Shown piece after piece: positions 13,993 to 20,737 of a DNA stretch of 20,737 bases. Every line of letters starts with the position of its first letter. The stretch's first letter is position 1. This stretch comes from Candidatus Eiseniibacteriota bacterium. Lineage in GTDB: Bacteria; Eisenbacteria; RBG-16-71-46; JAGVPR01. The stretch spans positions 1 through 20,737 of the forward strand of contig JAGVPR010000246.1 of NCBI GenBank assembly GCA_020052115.1. Direction: 5' to 3'. The notes beneath the pieces are model-generated. The model was not told the origin of the DNA and did not search any database. It saw nothing but the letters and a program-made list of their open reading frames with translations. The position numbers and the translations under genes are program-made.

Positions 13993-16677
13993 ATGAAGCG
14001 ATGGTTCATCCTGTTCGGTGCGGCGGCGCTGGTTCTCGCGCTCGCCGGAGGGTGCGACAAGACCGACAAGACCACCGGTCCAGACGGCGCGGACAACGCA
14101 GGCCCGAATGCGGCCGACTCGCTCGTCATCGCTCGCGACTTCCCTCCGCTACTCGCGAACGGCCTCGATCAGATCACGGTGCGGGCCACGGTCGTGGACG
14201 CTCTGGGCCGAGGACTCCAGAATATCGGCGTCCACTTCGCCACCAACCACGGGTCCGTCCCGCCGTTTGCGACGACGAACTCCTCCGGCGTGGCCGAGGT
14301 CGCCCTCACGAGCGCGGCAAGTGTTCCGGACGTCTCTGCCTCGGTGACTGCGTGGGCCAGCCAGGATTCCGCCGGAGCGAAGCCCGCACCCAAGGCTAAC
14401 GTCCTCGTCTCACGCCTTCCGTTGAGCGAATCCATGATTCTCTGTGCGCTCGACAATGCCGCCACCGCGGAGGAGTCCGCGAAGGGCGCCCGCGGGGAAG
14501 GGATCGTCTACGACGTCGCCCTGGTTCCCATGCTGGGCATCACGCTGAGCGTCGCGGCGAATCCCCGGACGGTGCCCGCCGACGGCATCACGCCGAGCCA
14601 GGTGACGGCGCGCCTGATGGAAACAACGCGACGCGTGCCGCTCCGGGATGAGGAGATTCGCTTCGGCGTCTCGACCGGGGCGATCACGGGGCGCGTGACG
14701 ACGGACCCGTCGGGTGCGGCGACCGCGTCTCTGACAGGCCTCGAGAGCGGGGCCCTTTCCGAAGTGACGGTCTACTATGGGAACACGCTCACGGCGGCGA
14801 CGAGTGTCACGTTCTCCGCTCTGTCGCTCTCCCTCGAACCGCAGAGCCCTGCGATCACGGCCGATGGCTTCTCTTCGACCCGCGTCGTCGCGCGCCTCAT
14901 GAACACGGAGAACAACCCGGTGGCCGGCGCCCGGATCGACTTCTCGACGACGCTCGGCAGCGTCACGGCCTCGGCGACGACGGATGAGCTGGGTATCGCG
15001 ACGGCCACTCTCGTCGCGGGCGACGCGACCGGCACGGCGTCCGTCACGGCGCGCTTCGGCGCCGATCTTTCCGCGAGCGCTCAGGTGACCTTCGCGGCGA
15101 TCCCGGCCACGTCTACGCTGCTGCTCTCGGCGGATCCGGCTGAGATGCCCGCCGACGGCGCGTCTCGATCCGTTCTTCTCGCGACGGCGCTCGATGCGAA
15201 CGGCTTCCCGGTGCCGGACGGAACGGCGGTTCTCTTCGTGCTCGAATCGGGGAGCGGCCAGATCGTCGCCCCCCTCGCAGCGACATCCTCGGGGCAGGCC
15301 CAGGCAACGTTCATCGCAGGCACGACGGCGGGGCCCGTGACGGTCCGCGCGGAATCTGGAACGACAGAGGTGGTGACATCCATCGCGCTGGCGTCGCTCG
15401 GAACGTCGAACATCATCCTCACCTCGAGCCCGGCGAGCATCCTGGCCGACGGGATCGCCTATACGACGATCACGGCGGTCCTCACCGACGGATTCGGCAA
15501 CCCGGTCGTCCCCGGTACCGCCGTCCAGTTCGCGACGAGCCGCGGGGTTCTCGAGGAACTGACGCCCACCGATGCGACGGGGACCGCGACGGCGAAGCTG
15601 CGCGCCTCCCGCTTCGAGACGGGTCTAGCACGCGTCACCGCCACCGCGGGCGAGGCGACCAAGACGATTGACGTCACCTTCACATCGGAGGCGGCGGCGC
15701 ACATCGAAGCGATGGGCGTGGATCACCCGAGCATCGGCGTCCTCGGCGCGTCCGACCACGAGACGGCGACGATCTTCTTCGAGGTCCAGGACCGAAACGG
15801 CATCCCGGTGGATGCGGCGCACGCCGTGACGCTCAGCTACGTCATCGTCCCCACGAGCGGGAACCCCGATGCGACCGTTTATCCCCCGACGGCCGTCACG
15901 AACCAGAACGGCCAGGCCGCTGCCACGGTAAACGCCGGCATCATCTCGGGAGCCGTCGAGGTCAAGGCCAGCTCCGGGTCCATGCTCTCGCAGCCGATCC
16001 GCGTCGCGATCCACGGCGATCTGCCGGATGAGGTGCATTTCTCATTCTCGGTGGCGAAGCTCAATATCGCCGGTCTGGTCTTCGACGGCATCCGCGACGC
16101 GGTGACCGCTCGCGTCGGCGACGCCCACGGCAATCCGGTGCCGGATTCCACGGCGGTGTGGTACAGCTGCGCCTACGGGCTCGTCCAGGGGAGCGCCTTC
16201 ACGGACGACCACGCGGAGGCCACCGTGGATCACATCACGGGCGCTCCGCGTCCTGCGATCCCCGGCGGCGACGGTCTCGTCGAGATCTGCGTGCAGACCG
16301 TGGACAAGTCGGGGCAGCGGATCGTGAAATGCGGCAACGTGATGTGGTCGGGACCGGCAATCGTCGAGTTCACCGACCCGGAGACGTTCGACGTCCCGAA
16401 CGGCGGTTCGGTAACGCTCACCTACCGCGTGCGCGACGCGAACGAGAATCCGCTGACGTCCGGCACAACGATCGCCGTCTCGAGCACGGCCGGTACACTC
16501 GGAGGAGACGTGGAGTTCACGATGCCGGACACGCAGAGCCAGTCCTACACGACTTTCCAGGTCATCCTCTCCGACAGCGACACGGAGCAGGACCGGGCCG
16601 AAGCGGCGACCGTGACCGTGAGCGTCCGGAGCCAGAACGGGAACCGCAACGCCAGCATCACAGGCGTCATCCACTGA
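13993..16677 (+). CDS. Large Ig-like (Big_1/invasin-type) repeat lipoprotein
   Basis: This 894-aa protein has a hydrophobic signal (residues 5-20) ending ALAGGC, a plausible lipobox with Cys21; the residue after it is Asp, which in E. coli would favour inner-membrane retention but is not transferable. AAGGAG lies seven bases before ATG 13993. The mature part is about eight tandem Ig-like domains of 90-115 aa, starting near residues 43, 183, 277, 374, 471, 573, 678 and 791. Most show the Big_1 pattern: ADG near the start, a V.A.(L/V).D..G.PV strand, then a T...G.A.A.L turn. Domains 2-5 are the most regular; 6-8 are divergent. Such proteins are surface stalks or adhesins; ligand unknown. It is divergent from the pilus cluster and may be a cell-surface partner, but no direct link is visible. 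A strong terminator follows the stop. Confidence 0.87.
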   Translation: MKRWFILFGAAALVLALAGGCDKTDKTTGPDGADNAGPNAADSLVIARDFPPLLANGLDQITVRATVVDALGRGLQNIGVHFATNHGSVPPFATTNSSGVAEVALTSAASVPDVSASVTAWASQDSAGAKPAPKANVLVSRLPLSESMILCALDNAATAEESAKGARGEGIVYDVALVPMLGITLSVAANPRTVPADGITPSQVTARLMETTRRVPLRDEEIRFGVSTGAITGRVTTDPSGAATASLTGLESGALSEVTVYYGNTLTAATSVTFSALSLSLEPQSPAITADGFSSTRVVARLMNTENNPVAGARIDFSTTLGSVTASATTDELGIATATLVAGDATGTASVTARFGADLSASAQVTFAAIPATSTLLLSADPAEMPADGASRSVLLATALDANGFPVPDGTAVLFVLESGSGQIVAPLAATSSGQAQATFIAGTTAGPVTVRAESGTTEVVTSIALASLGTSNIILTSSPASILADGIAYTTITAVLTDGFGNPVVPGTAVQFATSRGVLEELTPTDATGTATAKLRASRFETGLARVTATAGEATKTIDVTFTSEAAAHIEAMGVDHPSIGVLGASDHETATIFFEVQDRNGIPVDAAHAVTLSYVIVPTSGNPDATVYPPTAVTNQNGQAAATVNAGIISGAVEVKASSGSMLSQPIRVAIHGDLPDEVHFSFSVAKLNIAGLVFDGIRDAVTARVGDAHGNPVPDSTAVWYSCAYGLVQGSAFTDDHAEATVDHITGAPRPAIPGGDGLVEICVQTVDKSGQRIVKCGNVMWSGPAIVEFTDPETFDVPNGGSVTLTYRVRDANENPLTSGTTIAVSSTAGTLGGDVEFTMPDTQSQSYTTFQVILSDSDTEQDRAEAATVTVSVRSQNGNRNASITGVIH

Positions 16678-17608
16678 CGAAGCCGATCAGCGCTTCTCCT
16701 GCGGCGGGTGCGGCCGAAGCCGCCCCGCCGCTAGTCGTTTCGGGTCCGCGTACGTCCCACTGCGCCTGATCGGCCCCGCTCTCCTCCACCGGCTTCGAAT
16801 CGCGCCCCGACTCCAGAGGGATCGGCGTCGGCGTGAACGAGATCAGAAAGAAGAGGAGCACGATCGCCCCCAGTATCTTCCGGCGCAGACCGAGCGCGCT
16901 CCCCTGTTCCCAGAACGGTGGGTGCCGCAGCCCGAAGAGAAGGATGAGCAGGATCATCACGACCCAGCCGCGGTAGAAGAACATCCCCAGCGCCGCGAAG
17001 CCGCCCATCACCATGAGCGAGAGAGGAAGCGCTCGGCGGCTGCCGAGAAGCGCATACAGGATGTGCCCGCCGTCGAGCCGGCCCACGGGAAGGAGATTGA
17101 GCGCCGTCACGAACAGCCCCGCCCACCCTGCGAACGCCAGCGGGTGCAGCAGCAGATCGTGCCCCTCGGGAATCGGCCCCGCGATCCAGCGCACCAGCGC
17201 CCTAAAGAGGATCGAATCGCCGAGCGGCAGCGTCGGCTGCTGCATCGTCGAGAGGTTGACGACCTGCGAGAGGTGGATGCCGAGCATCGCCGTCGGCACC
17301 GCGAGCACGAGCCCGGCGATCGGGCCGGAAACCGCGATGTCGAAGAGCGCCCGCCGTTCGTAAAGAGGGCCCTTCATGCGAATCACCGCGCCCATCGTTC
17401 CGAACGGGGAGAACGGCATCGGGATGAAGAAGGGCAGCGTCGCCGGCACGTGGTAGCGCCGGCACTGAACGTAATGGCCCATCTCATGCGCCGTCAGGAT
17501 CGCCACGATCGCCGCGGCATAGAAGACGCCGCCGACGATCAGCGTCGACACGAGCGTCAGCGCGTAGAGCGCGATGTGAAGGATGATCTGGTTTCGCGTC
17601 ATGGTCAT
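16667..17608 (-). CDS. M50 site-2-protease-type membrane metalloprotease
   Basis: This 313-aa polytopic protein has the zinc motif HEMGH (41-45) in a membrane helix and the second motif NLLPVGRLDGGH (171-182) with the third ligand Asp179, both diagnostic of S2P/M50 proteases that cut substrates within the membrane. Further TM helices are at about 8-30, 93-112, 158-172, 195-227 and 245-260. There is no PDZ domain, so it is not RseP-like; it resembles compact or plant EGY-like members. I chose ATG 17608 because a promoter-like TGGTAGACT at 17665-17673 would place transcription start near 17658, after the possible GTG at 17689; no clear ribosome site is visible. The C-terminal tail (about 290-313) is low-complexity Ala/Gly/Ser, and its coding sequence doubles as a hairpin terminator for the opposite gene, whose stop it overlaps by 11 bp. 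Substrate unknown. Confidence 0.9.
   Translation of the reverse strand: MTMTRNQIILHIALYALTLVSTLIVGGVFYAAAIVAILTAHEMGHYVQCRRYHVPATLPFFIPMPFSPFGTMGAVIRMKGPLYERRALFDIAVSGPIAGLVLAVPTAMLGIHLSQVVNLSTMQQPTLPLGDSILFRALVRWIAGPIPEGHDLLLHPLAFAGWAGLFVTALNLLPVGRLDGGHILYALLGSRRALPLSLMVMGGFAALGMFFYRGWVVMILLILLFGLRHPPFWEQGSALGLRRKILGAIVLLFFLISFTPTPIPLESGRDSKPVEESGADQAQWDVRGPETTSGGAASAAPAAGEALIGFVSG
16701..16740 (+). terminator. Strong hairpin terminator for the Ig-repeat gene, inside the M50 coding end
   Basis: Arms GCGGCGGG-T-GCGGC (16701-16714) and GCCGC-CCCGCCGC (16719-16731) give 13 base pairs with a single bulged T and a CGAA loop. TAGTCGTTT follows on the plus strand. It begins 23 bp after the Ig-repeat stop codon, the expected place for an intrinsic terminator, although the T-tract is imperfect. 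On the other strand the same bases encode the Ala/Ser/Gly-rich tail of the M50 protease. Confidence 0.65.
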
Positions 17609-17664
17609 GGCGCGGCGGCCGCCCGGTGCTTCCGCCTCCGAGGAATCGCGGCGCCGCAGGGCCG

Positions 17665-17673
17665 AGTCTACCA
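17665..17673 (-). promoter_or_regulatory. Extended -10 promoter element for the M50 gene
   Basis: TGGTAGACT reads TG-N-TAGACT on the minus strand, a 4/6 match to TATAAT with the extended TG. The same nine bases occur just upstream of the plsC-type gene (19297-19305). Transcription would start near 17658, about 50 bases before ATG 17608. No good -35 hexamer is visible, as is common for extended -10 promoters. Confidence 0.5.
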
Positions 17674-17697
17674 GATCATGTGCCGCCACACGCGCGC

Positions 17698-17766
17698 GGG
17701 GCGGCCCCTCGCGGAGACCGCCCCGCCGTCGAGAGAACCGCCTCCGGACAGGAGGACCGTCTCTCG
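17698..17766 (-). terminator. Two stem-loops after the BamE-like lipoprotein gene
   Basis: First (17730-17766): outer arms CGAGAGA / TCTCTCG, a 4x4 internal loop, inner arms CCTCC / GGAGG and a 5-nt loop, starting directly at the stop codon. Second (17698-17724): arms GGGGCGG / CCGCCCC plus four inner pairs with one G-U and a GCGA tetraloop on the minus-strand RNA. Neither is followed by a T-tract, but together they separate the lipoprotein from the M50 promoter at 17665-17673. Confidence 0.5.
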
Positions 17767-17767
17767 G

Positions 17768-18205
17768 TTACTTCGTTCCGAGCCACGACACCTCTTGGCG
17801 CGTGAGGTTCGCGTCGGCCGTCTGGACGCCGATGCGAGCCATCGCCACCGCGAGGGTCGGGACCTCCCTCTGTTCGAATCCGAGCAGCACCTCTCCGCCG
17901 AAGTACAGGTAGGTGATCACGGAGGCGCGCCCGTCGTCGCCGTAGACCCAGCACTCATATGTCGAATGAGGCGCTCCGGCCCGCTCCGTGCGCTGCGGCC
18001 AGCCGACGGAGGCGAGGACCATCTCGCGCGACATTCCGGCGATCAAGTGGCCGCTCTCCACGGCCGCGCGAAGGGCCGGCGGCAGTTTCGGGTGCGCATC
18101 CAGGTAGAGGCCCCGCCGCGCCAAGTCCTCGCCCGGGCTCGTCGTCGCACATCCGATCGCCGCGATGACCAGCGGCAGCAGAAGGAAGAACACGACTCTT
18201 CGCAT
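17768..18205 (-). CDS. Small BamE-like lipoprotein of unknown function
   Basis: This 145-aa protein has the signal MRRVVFFLLLPLVIAAIGC, with lipobox Cys19. GGGGGAGG sits six bases before ATG 18205, which makes this start much better than upstream in-frame codons. The mature part includes ESGHLIAGMSREMVLASVGWP (about 51-71), the pattern of the BamE/OmlA (SmpA) helical hairpin in which a short segment 'GMs..eV...lG.P' precedes a beta sheet; strands follow (STYECWVYG, VITYLYFGGEVLLGFE). Anchoring in the outer or inner membrane is expected. BamE itself is shorter and more conserved, so this is only a fold-level suggestion. It has its own intergenic region on both sides and is likely monocistronic. 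Confidence 0.78.
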   Translation of the reverse strand: MRRVVFFLLLPLVIAAIGCATTSPGEDLARRGLYLDAHPKLPPALRAAVESGHLIAGMSREMVLASVGWPQRTERAGAPHSTYECWVYGDDGRASVITYLYFGGEVLLGFEQREVPTLAVAMARIGVQTADANLTRQEVSWLGTK

Positions 18206-18531
18206 CGAAGCCTCCCCCTTTCCCATCCCCGGAGAGCCCGCGATCCAATACACCTCACCCCTCCTGCATTCCGCGGGCCGCGGGCGATCCCCGAGACGGC
18301 TGGACGAGACACGGTGGCGCAAACCGTTGAGGGAACAGGGGAGGAAGAAGAAACCGGGACTCGCAAGCGACGCCGAGGCCGACGCCGCGCGTGAAGCAAT
18401 GGGCGTAGTCGCCCAGCGAAGCGCCGGCGCCACGACGCCCCGCGGCAGCCGGACGAACTCGCGGACAGGGTTAGCGCGGGTGGTTCGAAGGAGCCACGGA
18501 CGGGCACTCTCCCGCTCTGCGGCCTCGACTC
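18206..18531. other. 326-bp gap between the plsC-type gene and the lipoprotein gene
   Basis: No convincing gene is seen; open frames here are Arg-rich shadows. A small hairpin lies at 18400-18415 (arms TGGGCG / CGCCCA, loop TAGT), and on the minus strand there is a pyrimidine-rich stretch around 18330-18360 (TTCTTCTTCCTCCCC). The part next to 18205 must hold the lipoprotein promoter, but no clear -10 was found (GTATTGGAT near 18242-18250 is a weak candidate). No tRNA or known small RNA could be recognised. Confidence 0.55.
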
Positions 18532-19287
18532 CTACCGCCCCGCCGCCCCGGGCGCCGAGCCTTGCGGCGGCAAGAGTGCAGACTCGAGGCGCGACCGGAC
18601 GAGCGCCATGAGATCGTGGACGTCCGCTCCGGAGCGTCCCGCCGTCGCCACCGGATCGAGAACCTCTACTTCAATCGTCCCGGGACGCACGATGTGACTG
18701 CGCTTGGGCAACACCGCGCCGCTCCCGCGAACGGCGACCGGCACGACTGGAAAGCCCGCCTGCAGCGCGAGATGGAATCCGCCCTTCTTGAACGGCAGCA
18801 TTCCCGGCTGCATGCTCCGCGTCCCCTCGGGGAAGAAGACCACGGCGAAGCCGCGCTCGAGGACGCCGCGCGCGCCGATCAGACTGGCAATCGCCCTCGG
18901 GCTGTTGCGACGGTCCACGAGGATGTGACCCGCGGCGCGAAGCCCCCACCCGAAGAGCGGGAGGCGCCCGAGTTCCTTCTTGGCAATCCAGCGGAGCTGG
19001 CGCCCCGGCAGCGCGGCGATCAGTGCTGCCGGATCGAGCTGACTTCGGTGATTCGCCATGAGCACAGCGGGGCCGGATGGAAGCCGCTGGAGACCCGACA
19101 CCCGGAGGTCCACCCCTGCCACCCACATCACACCCCGCGCATACGCAACTTGCACTCCGTATGTCCGCAGGGTCCGCCGGTCGAAGAGGGAGAGCACCAG
19201 CACGGCGAGCCCGAAGAACCCGGACCAGAGGACAAGGAACGCCCCGAACACCGCTGAGCGCAGCATGAGCCACCAAGTGTTGAACAT
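18532..19287 (-). CDS. PlsC-type 1-acyl-glycerol-3-phosphate acyltransferase
   Basis: This 251-aa membrane acyltransferase has an N-terminal hydrophobic region (about 10-35), the catalytic NHRSQLD block with the HX4D motif (H80, D85), a WIAKKELGRLPLFGWGLRAAG block (100-120), the substrate-binding FPEGTRS (152-158) and VPVAVRGSG (182-190). This is the PlsC order of blocks I-IV, so it probably acylates lysophosphatidic acid to phosphatidic acid in phospholipid synthesis; a lyso-ornithine-lipid acyltransferase is possible. Start is ATG 19287, or ATG 19266, which has a weak GGTGG upstream. The promoter-like TGGTAGACT at 19297-19305 would put the transcript start within a few bases of 19287, so the mRNA would be nearly leaderless or use 19266. 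Confidence 0.93.
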   Translation of the reverse strand: MFNTWWLMLRSAVFGAFLVLWSGFFGLAVLVLSLFDRRTLRTYGVQVAYARGVMWVAGVDLRVSGLQRLPSGPAVLMANHRSQLDPAALIAALPGRQLRWIAKKELGRLPLFGWGLRAAGHILVDRRNSPRAIASLIGARGVLERGFAVVFFPEGTRSMQPGMLPFKKGGFHLALQAGFPVVPVAVRGSGAVLPKRSHIVRPGTIEVEVLDPVATAGRSGADVHDLMALVRSRLESALLPPQGSAPGAAGR

Positions 19288-19296
19288 CGCGGGCTC

Positions 19297-19305
19297 AGTC
19301 TACCA
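19297..19305 (-). promoter_or_regulatory. Extended -10 promoter element for the plsC-type gene
   Basis: TGGTAGACT on the minus strand is identical to the element before the M50 gene; flanking bases (GGTAGACTnnGCCC) also agree. It ends 9 bases before ATG 19287, so transcription would begin at about 19290. Confidence 0.5.
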
Positions 19306-19345
19306 AACAGCGGGCTGTCCGTGGTTTCGGTCTGACGCTGCCGCA

Positions 19346-19354
19346 TGCTAGAAT
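19346..19354 (+). promoter_or_regulatory. Extended -10 promoter element for the molybdenum hydroxylase genes
   Basis: TGCTAGAAT is an extended -10 (TG-N-TAGAAT, 5/6 to TATAAT), 41 bases before ATG 19396. Predicted transcription start is near 19361, which rules out the ATG at 19345 as start and leaves a 35-base leader with a GAGGGG ribosome site. No good -35 is seen. Confidence 0.5.
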
Positions 19355-19395
19355 GCTCGCGATCTGCTTGGCCGTCCCTGGATGAGGGGATCGAG

Positions 19396-20235
19396 ATGCA
19401 CTCGCTGAGATCATTCCTCCGCCCGAAGAGCCTTTCCGAGGCGCTCGCGATGCGCGCGGAGACCGCCGGCCGCGGCGCCTACATCGCGGGCGGCACGGAT
19501 CTCCTGGCGGCGTCGGACCCTGGGCTCGAGTTCCTCGTGGACCTCTCCCGTCTGCCCCTCGCCGGGGTCGAGTGCGACCGGGGCTCGTGGAGACTCGGAG
19601 CGATGACGCCGCTGGCTGACATCGTGCGGCATTCCGCGCTCGACGGCCTCGCTGGGGGCATTCTTCAACGCGGCGCGGCCGCCTGGGGCACGAGTCTCAT
19701 CCGTGAACGCGCCACGATCGGCGGGCTTCTCGCCGGGGCGCATCCGGCCGCGGACTTGCCGGCTGCGCTCATCGCGCTGGGCGCTGAGATCGTCTACTGC
19801 ACGGCGGCCGGCGATCAACGCGTTGCCGTCGAGTCGTTCTTCCTCGGCGAGGGACAAACCGTCCTCGGCCTCGGAATCCTCACGGAGATCGTCATCCCGG
19901 CAGCCGCGTGCGAGCGCCGCGGGGCGCACGAGCGCCTCTCGCGAACGAGGGTGGATATCACGCTCGTCGGCGCCGCGGCCACCAGACGCGATACCGGGCC
20001 CGCGGACTGGAGACTGGCCTTGTGCGGCGTGAGCGACCGGCCGGTGCTCCACGCGACCCCCGAACTCGACGGATCGTCACGCGTTGACGGCGATGCACTC
20101 GCGCGCCTGTCTGACCGGGTCCGGTCTTCCCTTTCGCCGCCCGACGATCACCGGGCATCCGCGGACTACCGCCGGACAATTGCCGGCGTGCTGGCGCGGC
20201 GGGTCGTCTCCCGCCTCGCGGAGTCGACTCCATGA
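19396..20235 (+). CDS. FAD-binding subunit of a molybdenum hydroxylase (xanthine/CO dehydrogenase family)
   Basis: This 279-aa protein has both FAD-loop motifs of the CoxM/XdhB family: AGGTDLL (31-37) and RERATIGG (103-110), followed by HPAADLPAALIALGAEI. The second motif more often reads TIGGN; here it is TIGGL. The C-terminal CO_deh_flav_C-like part is about 165-275. The subunit passes electrons from the 2Fe-2S subunit to NAD or another acceptor. Start ATG 19396 has GAGGGG upstream and fits the conserved F..P.S..EAL start; an earlier in-frame ATG (19345) lies before the predicted transcript start. It is coupled to the next gene by ATGA. Confidence 0.92.
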   Translation: MHSLRSFLRPKSLSEALAMRAETAGRGAYIAGGTDLLAASDPGLEFLVDLSRLPLAGVECDRGSWRLGAMTPLADIVRHSALDGLAGGILQRGAAAWGTSLIRERATIGGLLAGAHPAADLPAALIALGAEIVYCTAAGDQRVAVESFFLGEGQTVLGLGILTEIVIPAAACERRGAHERLSRTRVDITLVGAAATRRDTGPADWRLALCGVSDRPVLHATPELDGSSRVDGDALARLSDRVRSSLSPPDDHRASADYRRTIAGVLARRVVSRLAESTP

Positions 20236-20705
20236 ACATCACGCTCCACGTCAACGGCCGCGAGCACCAGCTCGCCGTCCAGCCCGGCGACTCGCTCGTC
20301 CGCGTGCTCCGGGGCGAGGGTTACTTCGGCATCAAGCGCGGCTGCGACACCGGCGAGTGCGGGGCCTGCACGATCTTGCTCGACGGCCGGCCGGCGCTCA
20401 GCTGCCTCATGCTTGCGGCACAGGCAGACGGAGCGAAGATCACGACCGCGGACGGCCTGGGAGTCCCCGGAAACCTCCATCCGCTACAGAGCGCCTTCGT
20501 CGAATCCGGCGCCGTTCAATGCGGCTTCTGCACGCCGGCTATGGTGCTCGTCTCCCATGCCCTCCTCCAGCGGAGCCCGGACCCCACCGAGGAGGAGATC
20601 CGCGAGAGCCTGAGCGGCGTCCTCTGCCGGTGCACCGGATACGTCAAGCCCGTGCGCGCGGTGCTCCTCGCCGCGTCGCGGCTGCGCGAGGCAAAGGGAA
20701 CATGA
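20232..20705 (+). CDS. 2Fe-2S subunit of a molybdenum hydroxylase
   Basis: This 157-aa CoxS/XdhC-type subunit has all eight cluster cysteines: plant-ferredoxin-type C38, C43, C46 and C58, and helical-domain C97, C100, C132 and C134 (QCGFCTPAM, LCRCTGY). It relays electrons from the molybdopterin subunit to FAD. Start ATG 20232 overlaps the previous TGA, and its own stop overlaps the next ATG, so the three genes are translationally coupled. Substrate class cannot be told without the Mo subunit. Confidence 0.96.
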   Translation: MNITLHVNGREHQLAVQPGDSLVRVLRGEGYFGIKRGCDTGECGACTILLDGRPALSCLMLAAQADGAKITTADGLGVPGNLHPLQSAFVESGAVQCGFCTPAMVLVSHALLQRSPDPTEEEIRESLSGVLCRCTGYVKPVRAVLLAASRLREAKGT

Positions 20706-20737
20706 CGCCGTTGGAGACCCAGACGCCGCCGAGCGCC
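20702..20737 (+). CDS. Start of the probable molybdopterin-binding subunit, truncated by the window
   Basis: An ATG at 20702 overlaps the 2Fe-2S subunit stop in an ATGA junction and stays open for 12 codons (MTPLETQTPPSA) to the window end. The order FAD, FeS, Mo subunit is the cox MSL order, so this should be the large catalytic subunit. Sequence identity itself cannot be judged from 12 residues. Confidence 0.55.
   Translation, partial: MTPLETQTPPSA

Noticed and set aside
17609..17689. Upstream GTG start at 17689 for the M50 protease
   Set aside because: The extended -10 element at 17665-17673 lies inside this extension and the added residues are not membrane-like; ATG 17608 is preferred, though not proven.
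16922..18394. 490-codon plus-strand open frame opposite the M50 and lipoprotein genes
   Set aside because: It runs through two minus-strand genes and their gap with hairpins; composition is charged and repetitive, typical of a shadow frame.
18470..18500. Possible tRNA T-arm around GGTTCGAAGG
   Set aside because: The stem does not give a five-pair T-arm with a seven-base loop, and no acceptor or anticodon arm fits on either strand.

Overview
The window comes from a GC-rich (clearly above 60%) diderm bacterium. A complete type IV pilus (T4P) locus with an outer-membrane secretin, plus predicted lipoproteins, points to a Gram-negative envelope. Gene content resembles that of uncultured, environmental FCB or deltaproteobacteria-like lineages, but I cannot place it by taxonomy from sequence alone. 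No rRNA, tRNA, CRISPR array, IS element or phage gene was recognised.

Layout. (1) 1-1163, plus strand: 3' part of a YtcJ-like amidohydrolase. (2) 13403 down to 1206, minus strand: one long T4P cluster in transcription order: pilB, pilC, two near-identical major pilins, pilV-like, pilW-like and pilX-like minor pilins, pilM, pilN, pilO, a pilP-like gene, pilQ, a pilT-like ATPase, and an unrecognised two-TM membrane protein as last gene. Most junctions are tight: short gaps, ATGA or TGATG overlaps, strong Shine-Dalgarno (SD) sites. The exceptions are the gaps around the two pilins, which carry stem-loops. (3) 13404-13992: non-coding divergent region. (4) 13993-16677, plus: a large putative lipoprotein of about eight Ig-like (Big_1/invasin-type) repeats. 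(5) 19287-16667, minus: PlsC-type acyltransferase, a small BamE-like lipoprotein, and an M50 site-2-type membrane metalloprotease. The protease converges on, and overlaps by 11 bp, the Ig-repeat gene. (6) 19396 to the end, plus: molybdenum hydroxylase (xanthine/CO dehydrogenase family) genes in the order FAD subunit, 2Fe-2S subunit, start of the Mo subunit.

How they work together. PilB (extension ATPase) and PilC (inner-membrane platform) assemble pilin subunits, with PilV/W/X-like minor pilins probably priming or tipping the fibre. PilM-N-O-P form the alignment complex to the PilQ secretin. The PilT-like ATPase should drive retraction, but it lacks the His-box histidine and has an altered Walker B lead-in, both of which are intact in PilB. 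No prepilin peptidase (pilD) is present here.

Most interesting items: the degenerate PilT; the unknown last gene of the pilus cluster; the tandem pilins; a two-motif c-di-GMP-binding-like N-terminus on PilB; a strong plus-strand terminator hairpin embedded in the 3' coding end of the M50 protease; and an extended -10 motif (TGGTAGACT, identical at two genes, and TGCTAGAAT at a third) that may be this organism's housekeeping promoter. The motif also helps decide three start codons. I found no wholly new multi-gene system; the novelty lies in departures within a T4P locus.
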